This document shows, piece by piece, positions 51,406-59,924 of a stretch of 64,000 nucleotides of DNA. Each line of letters opens with the position of its first letter. Position 1 is the stretch's first letter. The notes under the pieces are model-generated. The model was not told the origin of the DNA. It worked only from the letters and a program-made list of their open reading frames with translations, and made no database searches. The position numbers and the translations under genes are program-made. Source of the DNA: an uncultured Clostridia bacterium (lineage in GTDB: Bacteria; Bacillota; Clostridia; Christensenellales; UBA1242); NCBI GenBank assembly GCA_947625515.1, contig CANQOO010000003.1, forward strand, positions 1 to 64,000. The letters run 5' to 3'.

Positions 51406-52287
51406 ATGGAAAAAACATATACGCAAAGTGGAATTGTTTTGGTGCATAAGCCGGTGGGCGTTTCGTCAAACACCGCCGTCAACATTGTCAAGCGTGCCGT
51501 GGGGGCAAAAAAGGCGGGGCATCTTGGCACTCTTGATTTGGAGGGCGAAGGGCTTTTGCCGGTGACGCTTAATGGGGCGACAAAGTTGTTTGACATGTTT
51601 TTGCACAAAAACAAAACTTACATCAGCGAATTTGTGTTTGGCTTTGAAACCGACACGCTGGACATGGCTGGAAAAGTGGTGAAAGAAAGTCCGTGCGACA
51701 TAAGCATTGAAGACGTGACGAAGGCGTGCGGGCAGATGATTGGCAAAATGTCGCAAATGCCGCCAATTTATTCCGCAAAAAAAGTGGGCGGGAAGGTGGC
51801 ATATAAAGAGGCCCTCAAAGGCAATGATGTTCCGCTACGTCCGAAAGAAATTGAGATTTTTGACTTGAATGTGCTTGAAAAGACTGCCAAAAACACTTTC
51901 AAGTTTGAAATTTCTTGTTCCAGCGGCACATACATTCGCAGTCTTGCCCGCGACTTGGCAGTCAAACTCGGCACGCTTGGCACCATGAAAAACATCCTCC
52001 GCACTCGCTGCGGCAGTTTCAGCCTTGATGATGCGTTCACGCTGGACGAAATCAGACAGGGCAATTTCAAAATTCTGCCTTGCGAAAGCGTGCTGGAATT
52101 TGAGAGGATTGATTTGCCAAAAGTGCTTGGGGAGAAATTGCTTAATGGCGTCATTCTTGAAGCGGCAGCCGTGGCCGAAGTTGCCACCAAGGCGGACGGG
52201 CGATATAAGATTTTTTCTGACCAACAATTTCTTGGCATTGGCGAAAAGTGTGGCGGGAAATTGAAACTTAGTTTGAGATTGATTTAA
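51406..52287 (+). CDS. truB: tRNA pseudouridine(55) synthase TruB
   Basis: 293 aa. GHLGTLDLEGEGLLPV carries the catalytic Asp (in GTLD), though the following residues differ from the usual DPxATGVLP. YSAKKVGGKVAY, then CSSGTYIRSLARDL are standard. SD TTGGAG, 5 nt. ribF, its common partner, does not follow. Confidence 0.94.
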   Translation: MEKTYTQSGIVLVHKPVGVSSNTAVNIVKRAVGAKKAGHLGTLDLEGEGLLPVTLNGATKLFDMFLHKNKTYISEFVFGFETDTLDMAGKVVKESPCDISIEDVTKACGQMIGKMSQMPPIYSAKKVGGKVAYKEALKGNDVPLRPKEIEIFDLNVLEKTAKNTFKFEISCSSGTYIRSLARDLAVKLGTLGTMKNILRTRCGSFSLDDAFTLDEIRQGNFKILPCESVLEFERIDLPKVLGEKLLNGVILEAAAVAEVATKADGRYKIFSDQQFLGIGEKCGGKLKLSLRLI

Positions 52288-52413
52288 TTTTTCTTGAATT
52301 TGTCTGAGATTGATTTGATTTCGCTTGATTTTGTTCTTAAATTCTAACTTGCATAACTGGAAAATTTTGTGATTGTCATTTTTCAGGCAGAAAAGACGAG
52401 AAAAGAAAAGTCT

Positions 52414-52464
52414 TATAATGAAAAGTGACATTAAATTATTCTTAACGAAAAAGTGACATTAAAT
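52414..52464 (+). promoter_or_regulatory. TATAAT and direct-repeat operator candidate upstream of nfo-like gene
   Basis: TATAAT (52414-52419) is followed at once by two identical copies of AAAAGTGACATTAAATT (52421-52437 and 52448-52464), 27 bp apart, ending 15 bp before the SD. The -35 is unclear. The position fits a repressor site or leader element. Confidence 0.5.
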
Positions 52465-52486
52465 TTTGTAGTGAAAAGGAGGACGT

Positions 52487-53371
52487 ATGGGAAAAGTTTT
52501 GTTTGGGCCGGCGGGAAACAGCGAAAGTTTTTATGCTCAGGGGCATAAGTCCACAATGGACGCCCCAGAATGGTTGTCCAAGCAGGGCAGTGGCTTGTTT
52601 GACGGCGGGCTGGAATTATTTGAATATTCCTTCGGGCAAGGATATCGCATGAACATGTCCTCGGCGGAGCAGCTTGGGAAGGCGTTTGCTGAACATGGCA
52701 TCGAACTTTCCATTCACGCACCATATTTCATCAATTTTGCAAATCCTGACCCGGAGATGTATGAAAAATCGCTGGGCTACATCCGCACGGGCATCAGATT
52801 TATGCATGCGTTTGGCTCCAAGCGGCTCACTTTTCACGCCGGCTCTTGTGGCAAGGAAACCCGCCAGAACGCAATCGCATTGATGACGGAGCGTTTCAAA
52901 CAGTTTATGCCGCTTTTTGAACAAGAACTTGATGACGGCTTGTTCCTCAACCCGGAGACCATGGGCAAGCAGATGCAGATTGGCACCTGGAAGGAAATTG
53001 TTGACCTATGCACGATATCCGAAAAACTGATGCCGACCTTCGATTTTGGACATATCAACGCACTCACTCAGGGTTCCTTGAAGAAGAAGGAAGATTTTCA
53101 GCGCATTTTTGACTATGCGTTTGAGAAGTTGGGCGAAGAACGCACTCGCAACGCTCATATTCATTTTTCCAAAATCCAGTTTGGTGACAAGGGGGAGATT
53201 AGGCATCTTACTTTTGATGACAATGTTTTTGGGCCGGAATTTGAGCCGCTTTGCGACTGTCTGATTGACAACAACATGAACTGCCACATCATTTGCGAAA
53301 GCAACGGAACGATGGCGGAGGACAGCGTCAAGATGAAGCAAATATATTTGCAAAAACTCGCTGAAAGATAA
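52487..53371 (+). CDS. nfo: Endonuclease IV-like AP endonuclease
   Basis: 294 aa TIM-barrel protein of the AP endonuclease 2 family. Recognisable metal-site blocks: SIHAPYFINFANPDPE, LTFHAGSCG, LNPETMGK (equivalent of LETxAG), PTFDFGHINA and ICESNG. Several residues differ from E. coli Nfo (for example FDFGH for LDTCH), so a related sugar-phosphate specificity cannot be excluded. Strong SD AAGGAGG. Monocistronic with its own promoter region. Confidence 0.78.
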   Translation: MGKVLFGPAGNSESFYAQGHKSTMDAPEWLSKQGSGLFDGGLELFEYSFGQGYRMNMSSAEQLGKAFAEHGIELSIHAPYFINFANPDPEMYEKSLGYIRTGIRFMHAFGSKRLTFHAGSCGKETRQNAIALMTERFKQFMPLFEQELDDGLFLNPETMGKQMQIGTWKEIVDLCTISEKLMPTFDFGHINALTQGSLKKKEDFQRIFDYAFEKLGEERTRNAHIHFSKIQFGDKGEIRHLTFDDNVFGPEFEPLCDCLIDNNMNCHIICESNGTMAEDSVKMKQIYLQKLAER

Positions 53372-53577
53372 GATTGTTAGGCTTAAAAAATATGTTTCAT
53401 GCTCAGTAGGACGTTTTGAAGAATCTGGGAAAGACTTGGACTGTTCCGCGAATAAGTTCTGCTCTTTTGGAAAAGAGATTTTAGAATTTCAAGAAGGATA
53501 TTTTGGCATCATATTGGCATCTAGAATGATATTTCGCGTGCCGCATCAAAATTTGACAACTTTTTTTCAAAAAACAC

Positions 53578-53607
53578 TTGCTCTTTGGGGTGCAAATGTG
53601 ATATCAT
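53578..53607 (+). promoter_or_regulatory. efp promoter
   Basis: TTGCTC, 18 bp, TATCAT with TGTGA extended element, the same -10 block as rpsB. The rest of 53372-53577 contains no recognisable gene. Confidence 0.65.
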
Positions 53608-53696
53608 ATAGCGATTGAATGTGGCTTGCTCAAATTTGCCTCTTGTGGCAAGTGTGGCGGCCGACATCGTGAAAAATAATAATTTGGGAGAAAAAT

Positions 53697-54260
53697 ATGG
53701 TTACAGCAGGAGATTTCAGAAAAGGAACAACATTTGAAATGGAGGGTGCGGTTTACACCGTCACAGAATTTATGCACGTTAAGCCGGGCAAAGGCTCTCC
53801 ATTTGTGCGTGCAACAATCAAAAACGTCATGACCGGTCAAGTGAAGGAAACAACTTTCAATCCTGGCGATAAATATCAAGAAGCGGTCATCGAAAAGAAA
53901 GAAATGCTTTATCTTTATAACGACGGCGACTTGTATTATTTTATGGACAATGAAACTTATGAGCAAATGCCACTCAACCGCGAAGTTGTGGCAGATGCAC
54001 TCAATTTTGTGACGGAAAACATGCCAACCACAATGTATATCTATAAGGGCGTGCCATTTGCAGTTTATCCGCCAACATTTGTTGAACTGGAAGTTGCCGA
54101 CACAGAGCCGGGCATCCAGGGCGACACCTCAAAAGCGTCCAAAAAGCCAGCCAAACTTGTGACGGGCTACACAATCAACGTGCCTCTTTTCGTGAACATC
54201 GGCGATGTCATTCGCGTGGACACTCGCGACGGCTCTTACATGGAAAAAGTGAACAAATAA
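53697..54260 (+). CDS. efp: Elongation factor P
   Basis: Relieves ribosome stalling at polyproline, 187 aa, three OB-like domains. The loop [12 protein letters not shown] holds the Lys that is modified in some bacteria; C-terminal [29 protein letters not shown], in parts, is the efp signature. SD TTGGGAG. A bidirectional terminator follows. Confidence 0.96.
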   Translation: MVTAGDFRKGTTFEMEGAVYTVTEFMHVKPGKGSPFVRATIKNVMTGQVKETTFNPGDKYQEAVIEKKEMLYLYNDGDLYYFMDNETYEQMPLNREVVADALNFVTENMPTTMYIYKGVPFAVYPPTFVELEVADTEPGIQGDTSKASKKPAKLVTGYTINVPLFVNIGDVIRVDTRDGSYMEKVNK

Positions 54261-54295
54261 TTGCACAGGCGTGAAACAATCAATTATTCATAAAT

Positions 54296-54327
54296 AAAAA
54301 GTTGTCTGACCTGACAACTTTTTTTAT
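54296..54327. terminator. Bidirectional terminator between efp and the XRE gene
   Basis: AAAAAGTTGTC / GACAACTTTTT 11-bp perfect stem with a 6-nt loop, T-run on both strands. Confidence 0.88.
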
Positions 54328-54339
54328 ATACCAAACATT

Positions 54340-54543
54340 TTAATCTTCCAAGCCAATCAAAAAATCTGACGAAACATTAAAATATTCCGCAATTTTCTTT
54401 AAACTTTCAATGGGAGGGTCAGCCAAATTGTTTTCCCAGCGGCTGATTGTTGCGTCACTAAATCCAATTTTTTCGCCCATCTTCTTTGTGGAAAGTTTTT
54501 CTTCTTGACGAAGTTCTCGCAATCTCTCTGCAAAAATTTTCAT
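54340..54543 (-). CDS. XRE-family HTH regulator
   Basis: 67 aa single-domain DNA-binding protein. Helix-turn-helix spans STKKMGEKIGFSDATISRWE, and the tail FNVSSDFLIGLED is typical of clostridial/phage-like Xre proteins. Met at 54543 (MKIFAERLREL) is the family start; a weak GGAAAA precedes it. It may regulate the divergent small gene at 54718, with which it shares a 170-bp gap. A fragment of a second copy lies directly upstream. Confidence 0.85.
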   Translation of the reverse strand: MKIFAERLRELRQEEKLSTKKMGEKIGFSDATISRWENNLADPPIESLKKIAEYFNVSSDFLIGLED

Positions 54544-54572
54544 GATGTTTTCCAAATTATTTTTATATTTTA

Positions 54573-54612
54573 ATCTTCCAATCCAATCAAAAAATCCGCC
54601 GAATATTTTTAT
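54573..54612 (-). pseudogene. 3' remnant of a second XRE gene
   Basis: Read on the minus strand it encodes KYSADFLIGLED then stop, nearly the same last 12 codons as the intact XRE gene 230 bp away; an upstream in-frame stop and lost codons show it is broken. Only about 40 bp are recognisable. Confidence 0.7.
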
Positions 54613-54717
54613 GTTTCAAAGCAACTTGATATGGTTTAAAAAATAATATCACTACTTATAGTTAGTTGTCAATAATTTAGCGAAACAATCTTGTATAATA
54701 AAAAAGTGGAGGCTACT

Positions 54718-54954
54718 ATGGAAGATAATTTTGATTTAAGAAAATTTTTGCTCGATACTTTTTTCGCAAGAAAAGATGTTATTACTTTAAGTGAGAAGGG
54801 GGAGATTTTCACAAAAGCGATGGTGGATTTTGAAGAATCACTTTCCGAAACGCAAAAGCGGGAACTTGACGAGGCGATGACTTTGCAGTTTTTTGTCCAC
54901 AGAGAAGAAATGGAAAAATTGGTGGACTGGTGCGTAAAGATTTTAAGAAAATAA
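54718..54954 (+). CDS. Small hypothetical protein (possibly DUF6809-like)
   Basis: 78 aa, acidic and helical, with ESLSETQKRELDEAM in the middle. Similar in size and pattern to DUF6809-type proteins found beside Xre regulators, recalled rather than searched. SD GTGGAGG, 6 nt; TATAAT at 54694-54699 lies 18 nt upstream, with a poor -35. The start codon fits the SD better than the ATG at 54691. Confidence 0.6.
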   Translation: MEDNFDLRKFLLDTFFARKDVITLSEKGEIFTKAMVDFEESLSETQKRELDEAMTLQFFVHREEMEKLVDWCVKILRK

Positions 54955-54975
54955 AGAACAGGAATGCCTGTTCTT
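54954..54975. terminator. Hairpin between small gene and thymidine kinase
   Basis: AAGAACAGG-AATG-CCTGTTCTT, nine perfect pairs, between convergent genes; T-runs on either side are short. Confidence 0.65.
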
Positions 54976-54977
54976 GA

Positions 54978-55922
54978 TTATTTCTCGTCAACGCACTTTT
55001 TGATTTGTCGCAGCCATTTGGTCAGGGTGCCGTCCTCTATGAGCAGTTTCAAAAGTCCTGGCTTGGATTTTTCGAGTTTAAGTACAAATGAAATGAGCTG
55101 CAACATATAGTCAAAATCTTTGTCCTTCATGACAATTTTTTTCAGGGAGTCGATGCTGCCGTCTGACTCAATGTTTTTTTCGGGCGACTTGACTTGAAAT
55201 TCCTTGAAATCGTCAATGAAATTTTGCACATCTTCATCATAAATCACGTGCGGGGTGTGAAGCACAATGTTGTCGATGGCGGTGTCGCCAGACCACTGTC
55301 CGGCACTGTCCATATCTTTGAAAATTTTGAGATATTTGATGATTTTGTCATATATTTTTGCCCGCTCTTGCTCTTTTTTGAAACAGGACCAGCACAGGGC
55401 ACGATATTTTTCGTCGCCGCCAATTTCAATTTCGCCGCCATCCGTCACCAAAACGCCTTTCACGAAGCGGCCGTTCATGATGGCTTTTTTGCCGCATTCG
55501 CACACGCTCTTTATCTCCTGAATGCTGTCGGCAACTTCCAGAAGGCGTTTGCTGCCCTCAAAAAGTTCGCCCTTGAAATTGGTTTTCAGGCCGTAGCACA
55601 AAACAGGAACTTCCTCCGCAATTTCGCGAAGTTGGTCGACCTGCTTTTTCGTGCAAAATTGGCACTCGTCCACAATGACGACCTGCACTTTGTCGGCTTG
55701 CTCAGTGTAAATATCCAGCAAATTTTCATTTTCCGCAAAAGCAAGGCACGGGGCAGACAGTCCGATGCGAGAAACCACCTCATTTTCCTTGAAACGGTTG
55801 TCGATTTTCGGCTTCATAAGCAGCACATTGATGTTTTTTTGAAGATAATTGAATCGGCACATCAGAGCGGATGCCGTTTTGGATGAACCCATCGCACCAA
55901 ATTTATAATACAATTTTGCCAT
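54978..55922 (-). CDS. tdk: Type II thymidine kinase with C-terminal extension (DUF6508-like)
   Basis: 314 aa, against about 190-200 for usual TK1-like enzymes. P-loop GAMGSSKT (residues 9-16, with Ser in place of the Gly before Lys), VDECQF (Walker B) and zinc cysteines CECGKK...CWSCF are present. From about residue 200 an extra domain follows (NIVLHTPHVIYDEDVQNFIDDF, in parts) that recalls DUF6508. The enzyme phosphorylates thymidine for salvage; the added domain has no known role. SD AAGGAG. Monocistronic. Confidence 0.88.
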   Translation of the reverse strand: MAKLYYKFGAMGSSKTASALMCRFNYLQKNINVLLMKPKIDNRFKENEVVSRIGLSAPCLAFAENENLLDIYTEQADKVQVVIVDECQFCTKKQVDQLREIAEEVPVLCYGLKTNFKGELFEGSKRLLEVADSIQEIKSVCECGKKAIMNGRFVKGVLVTDGGEIEIGGDEKYRALCWSCFKKEQERAKIYDKIIKYLKIFKDMDSAGQWSGDTAIDNIVLHTPHVIYDEDVQNFIDDFKEFQVKSPEKNIESDGSIDSLKKIVMKDKDFDYMLQLISFVLKLEKSKPGLLKLLIEDGTLTKWLRQIKKCVDEK

Positions 55923-56173
55923 ATGACCTCTCCTTCTGCTTTTTGCGTTGTTGACACGTCTGTGCTTATGATATCAAATTCTTCCCAAAAATCAAAATGA
56001 TTTATTCAAAGAAACAAAATGATTTTTTTTAAATTTTCTTCATGCGAAACTTCATGAAAAATCGGCAAACTGTTCGTGAGTGCGTAAAATCGCGAAAATT
56101 CTTTGCAAAAGAGAGAATTTTAGTGTAAAATATTTTCAAACTATTTCGTTGCAGCTTTGTATTGGAGAAAAAA
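55923..56173. other. Intergenic between tdk and lepA
   Basis: 251 bp, AT-rich, no gene. TTGCAAAAG (56102) with TAAAAT (56126-56131) at about 17 bp could be the lepA promoter; the SD TTGGAG follows at 56162. Confidence 0.4.
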
Positions 56174-57985
56174 TTGAAAGACCTATCACATATCAGAAAT
56201 TTTTGTATTATTGCACACATAGACCACGGCAAAAGCACGCTGGCAGACCGTTTGATTGAACTGACGGGGACCGTTTCCAAACGCGACATGCAGGACCAAA
56301 TTCTGGACAGCATGGAATTGGAGAGGGAGAAGGGCATCACCATCAAACTTGCTCCAACGCGGCTGGTGTATGAGCAGGACGGAAAGGAATATGTCCTCAA
56401 CCTCATCGACACGCCGGGGCATGTTGACTTCACTTATGAAGTGTCGCGAAGTCTCGCTGCATGCGAGGGGGCACTGTTATTAGTGGACGCCTCTCAGGGG
56501 GTGGAGGCTCAGACGCTTGCAAACACATATCTTGCTTTGGACAACAATCTGGAAACCGTGCCGGTCATCAACAAAATTGACCTTCCTTCGGCTCGCGTTG
56601 ACGAGGTGAAAGCGGAAATTGAAGAGGTGATTGGGCTGGACGCCCACGATTGCCCGTGCATTTCCGCCAAGGACGGCACAAATGTTGAGGACGTTTTGAA
56701 GGCCATAATAGAAAAAATTCCTTCACCAAAAGGCGACGACCAAAAGCCGCTTAAAGGGCTGATTTTCGACAGCCACTACGACAATTTTAAGGGGGCAATT
56801 TGCCTCATCCGCGTGTTTGATGGCACTGTGAAAGCCGGCGACAAAATTTTGATGATGCAAACAGGCAAACAGTTTGAGGTGACCGAGGTGGGCATTTTTG
56901 TGCCAAACACCAAACAGGTGGCACAGCTTTCTGCGGGAGATGTGGGCTATATCGCCGCGTCAATCAAAACCATCGCGGACGTCAAGGTTGGCGACACAGT
57001 GACGTCGGCAGCCTGCCCGACAGAGAAGGCTCTGGAAGGATATAAAGAGGTGCAGCCCGTGGTCTTTTGCGGCATTTTCACTGTGGACGGGGCAAAATAT
57101 AATGACCTCAAAGACGCACTTGAAAAGTTGAAACTCAATGACGCCAGTTTGAAATTTTCGCCGGAAGCTTCTGCGGCGTTGGGCTTTGGCTTTCGCTGCG
57201 GATTTTTGGGGCTGCTGCACCTTGAAATCATCACGGAAAGGCTGGAAAGAGAGTTTGATTTGGAAATCATCACCACCGCTCCAAGCGTGTCCTATCATGT
57301 TTTCAAGACAAACGGAGACATGCTGGAAATTTCCAATCCATCCAATTTGCCTGCCCAGGTTGAAATTGACCGCATTGAAGAGCCGATTGTGCGGACAAGT
57401 ATCTTCACTCCACCGGAATATGTCGGCTCAATCATGGAGTTGTGCCAAGACAAACGCGGGGTGTATAAAGACATGCAATATTTGGACAAGCAACGCGTGC
57501 AGTTGACATATATTTTGCCGCTGGGGGAAATTATTTATGACTTTTTTGACAGCCTTAAATCCCGCACAAAGGGCTACGCAAGTTTTGACTATGAATTTGT
57601 TGGCTTTCAGCGAGCCGACCTTGTGAAAGTGGACCTGCTGCTTAATGGCGACAAGTGTGATGCACTTTCACTTATTGTGCATAAAGACAAAGCCTACACT
57701 CGCGGCAGAGAACTGACCGAACGCTTGAAAAAAATCATTCCGCATCAACTTTTTGAAGTGCCAATTCAGGCGTGCATCGGCAGTAAAATCATCGCCCGCG
57801 AAACAATTTCTGCCCTGAGAAAGGACGTGCTTGCGAAATGCTATGGAGGCGACATAACAAGAAAACGCAAACTTTTGGAAAAGCAAAAAGAGGGCAAAAA
57901 GCGTATGCGAAAAATTGGCTCAGTGGAGATTCCGTCCGAGGCGTTTATGAGTATTTTGCGACTTGATGACGACAGCAACAAGTGA
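56174..57985 (+). CDS. lepA: Elongation factor 4 (LepA)
   Basis: Ribosome-associated GTPase, about 603 aa. [20 protein letters not shown] and NKIDLP form the G domain; the C-terminal block [15 protein letters not shown] is LepA-specific. TTG at 56174 has TTGGAG 7 nt upstream and begins with the family-typical [14 protein letters not shown]; a TTG 12 nt earlier overlaps that SD. In many Bacillota lepA and hemW are adjacent, as here. Confidence 0.96.
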   Translation: MKDLSHIRNFCIIAHIDHGKSTLADRLIELTGTVSKRDMQDQILDSMELEREKGITIKLAPTRLVYEQDGKEYVLNLIDTPGHVDFTYEVSRSLAACEGALLLVDASQGVEAQTLANTYLALDNNLETVPVINKIDLPSARVDEVKAEIEEVIGLDAHDCPCISAKDGTNVEDVLKAIIEKIPSPKGDDQKPLKGLIFDSHYDNFKGAICLIRVFDGTVKAGDKILMMQTGKQFEVTEVGIFVPNTKQVAQLSAGDVGYIAASIKTIADVKVGDTVTSAACPTEKALEGYKEVQPVVFCGIFTVDGAKYNDLKDALEKLKLNDASLKFSPEASAALGFGFRCGFLGLLHLEIITERLEREFDLEIITTAPSVSYHVFKTNGDMLEISNPSNLPAQVEIDRIEEPIVRTSIFTPPEYVGSIMELCQDKRGVYKDMQYLDKQRVQLTYILPLGEIIYDFFDSLKSRTKGYASFDYEFVGFQRADLVKVDLLLNGDKCDALSLIVHKDKAYTRGRELTERLKKIIPHQLFEVPIQACIGSKIIARETISALRKDVLAKCYGGDITRKRKLLEKQKEGKKRMRKIGSVEIPSEAFMSILRLDDDSNK

Positions 57986-57993
57986 TGCTTTTG

Positions 57994-58056
57994 TGCATAA
58001 CACCGCAATATGCATGGTGTTATGCATGCATAATACACCATATTTTGTGTATTATG
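57994..58056. repeat. Interspersed palindromic repeat, copy 3 (compound)
   Basis: Contains the exact core right arm (58027-58048), a GCATAACACC...GGTGTTATGC inverted repeat to its left and TGCATAATACAC / GTGTATTATGCA around it. Located between lepA and hemW. Confidence 0.8.
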
Positions 58057-58161
58057 CAAATAAAAAGTTTTTGGCCAAATATTTGGATTAGTTCATATTT
58101 GATGTTTGGAAGACAAAATTTTTGAGGCTATGAATTTTGGATGCTATTAAATTTGGAGGCT

Positions 58162-59265
58162 ATGAAAAAAGACATTTCAATTTATGTTCACATTCCTTTT
58201 TGCGAGAGAAAGTGCAAATATTGTGCTTTCAATTCTTTTTGTGCGACCGAGCATGAGAAGGAAGAATATATCGGCCTTTTATGCAGAGAGATTGAATCGC
58301 GTGCGAAAGATGTTTCACAAGAATATGCTGTGCGAACCATCTATTTTGGCGGAGGAACGCCGAGCGTTTTAAGCCCTCAGCAATTTGAGCGGGTGACTTC
58401 CACAATTTTTGAGTGTTTTGATGTCTATGACAATGCGGAGTTCACTGTTGAGGCCAATCCCAGCAGCATCACTCCGGAAAAACTTGAAAAATGGAAGCAG
58501 TTGAGGGTGAATCGGCTCAGCATTGGCATTCAAACTTTAAAAGATAAATCGTTGGCACAAATTGGGCGTCTGCACTCTCGTGAAATGGCACTGGAAAAAT
58601 TGAAATTGGCAAGAAAACTTTTTGACAATGTCTCTTGCGACTTGATTGTTGGGCTGGAAGGACAAAGCGGCAAGCAAATCTGCGGCGAGGCGAAAGAACT
58701 TTTGTCGCTTGGCGTGAAACATATATCTTGCTATTTGCTGGAAGTTTATCCAAACACGCCGCTTTTTCATATGATTTCAAACGGGCAGTTTTCGCCTCTT
58801 TCGGACGAAGATGTTGTTGCGACATTCAACAAATTGGCGACCTATTTGCAAGATGCCGGCATGCAAAGATATGAAATTTCCAATTTCGCTTTCCCGGGCT
58901 ATGAAAGTCGCCATAATCTCAATTATTGGTCGCGAGGGGAATATCTGGGCTTTGGGATTTCCGCCCACTCTTTCTTGCATGGCAAGCGGACGGAAAATGC
59001 CGCAACGGTGGCAGATTATCGTGACGGCAAAGTGACGGCAGAAACGCTTTCGCCTCGCGAAGAAGACGAGGAAAAAATTATGCTGGGCTTGCGTTGCAAC
59101 CTTGGTTTTCGTCTTTCAGATTTAAAAGCGATTGACCTTGAAAAAAATCCGTATTTTGCTGACTATCTTGGTCAGGGGATTTTGCGTCGCTCAGGCGGCG
59201 TAGTGACGCTTAATCCGCTTTTTTATCACCTCTCAAACACTATAATTTCCAATTTGTTTGGGTGA
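58162..59265 (+). CDS. hemW: Heme chaperone HemW (radical SAM)
   Basis: 367 aa, coproporphyrinogen oxidase-like radical SAM protein now regarded as a heme chaperone. VHIPFCERKCKYCAF has the CxxxCxxC iron-sulfur motif; FGGGTPS, EANP and YEISNFA are conserved; the HemW C-terminal domain is present. ATG at 58162 chosen, after TTTGGAGG. Follows lepA. Confidence 0.92.
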   Translation: MKKDISIYVHIPFCERKCKYCAFNSFCATEHEKEEYIGLLCREIESRAKDVSQEYAVRTIYFGGGTPSVLSPQQFERVTSTIFECFDVYDNAEFTVEANPSSITPEKLEKWKQLRVNRLSIGIQTLKDKSLAQIGRLHSREMALEKLKLARKLFDNVSCDLIVGLEGQSGKQICGEAKELLSLGVKHISCYLLEVYPNTPLFHMISNGQFSPLSDEDVVATFNKLATYLQDAGMQRYEISNFAFPGYESRHNLNYWSRGEYLGFGISAHSFLHGKRTENAATVADYRDGKVTAETLSPREEDEEKIMLGLRCNLGFRLSDLKAIDLEKNPYFADYLGQGILRRSGGVVTLNPLFYHLSNTIISNLFG

Positions 59266-59432
59266 GTTTTTTGATTTAATTCATTATTCATGAGCAAGTA
59301 ATTATTCATGAGCGAGATTTTGTTTTATTGATAATGTTTTTAAAAATACTGCATATGAACGGTGTGTTTTTTAAAATTTTTATTGCATTTGAATAAAATT
59401 TTCAATTTGCCAATTTTATTTTGCAAAATTGC

Positions 59433-59461
59433 TTGCTTTTTTAAATTTGATGTGATATAAT
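59433..59461 (+). promoter_or_regulatory. ylxM-ffh promoter
   Basis: TTGCTT, 17 bp, TATAAT with TGTGATATAAT extended element. Transcription would start near 59468. Confidence 0.75.
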
Positions 59462-59521
59462 CAGGTTTGTAAAGCGAAAATGCTTGACATTTATCTGCCG
59501 CATGGCTTAAAATGGTGGGCG

Positions 59522-59908
59522 ATGGCAAAGTTTCAACTGCAAGATTTTGTGCAATATGGTCAGATGTTTGAGGCTTATCGCTCTCTTTTGAGTGACGATA
59601 GACAGGCCATCATGGCGGATTATTTTGAGTTTAACGCAACTCTGGCGGAAATTGCGGAAGAGCGAAAAATTTCCCGTCAAGCGGTGCTTGATGCCATCGA
59701 AAAGTCGTGTGAAAAGCTGCAAGGTTACGAAAACGCGTTGCATCTTGTGGCAAATCGCAGCAGGATTACGAAAGAGCTGAAAGACATCCATAAAATTTCA
59801 AGTGACGCCCTTGCGAAGGGTCACAGCACTGAAAATGCCTTGCCCGCACTTGAAACTACACTTGAAAAAATCTCTGAAAAAGTCGAAAACATTCTGAAAG
59901 AAATTTAA
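59522..59908 (+). CDS. ylxM: YlxM-type helix-turn-helix protein
   Basis: 128 aa from the Met at 59522. AEIAEERKISRQAVLDAIEK is the HTH. YlxM proteins partner with Ffh and are encoded next to it. GGTGGG lies just upstream; an alternative ATG at 59480, 13 nt from the predicted mRNA start, would add 14 hydrophobic/aromatic residues not typical of the family. ffh starts 16 nt later. Confidence 0.88.
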   Translation: MAKFQLQDFVQYGQMFEAYRSLLSDDRQAIMADYFEFNATLAEIAEERKISRQAVLDAIEKSCEKLQGYENALHLVANRSRITKELKDIHKISSDALAKGHSTENALPALETTLEKISEKVENILKEI

Positions 59909-59924
59909 ATCAGGAGGCTGAAAA

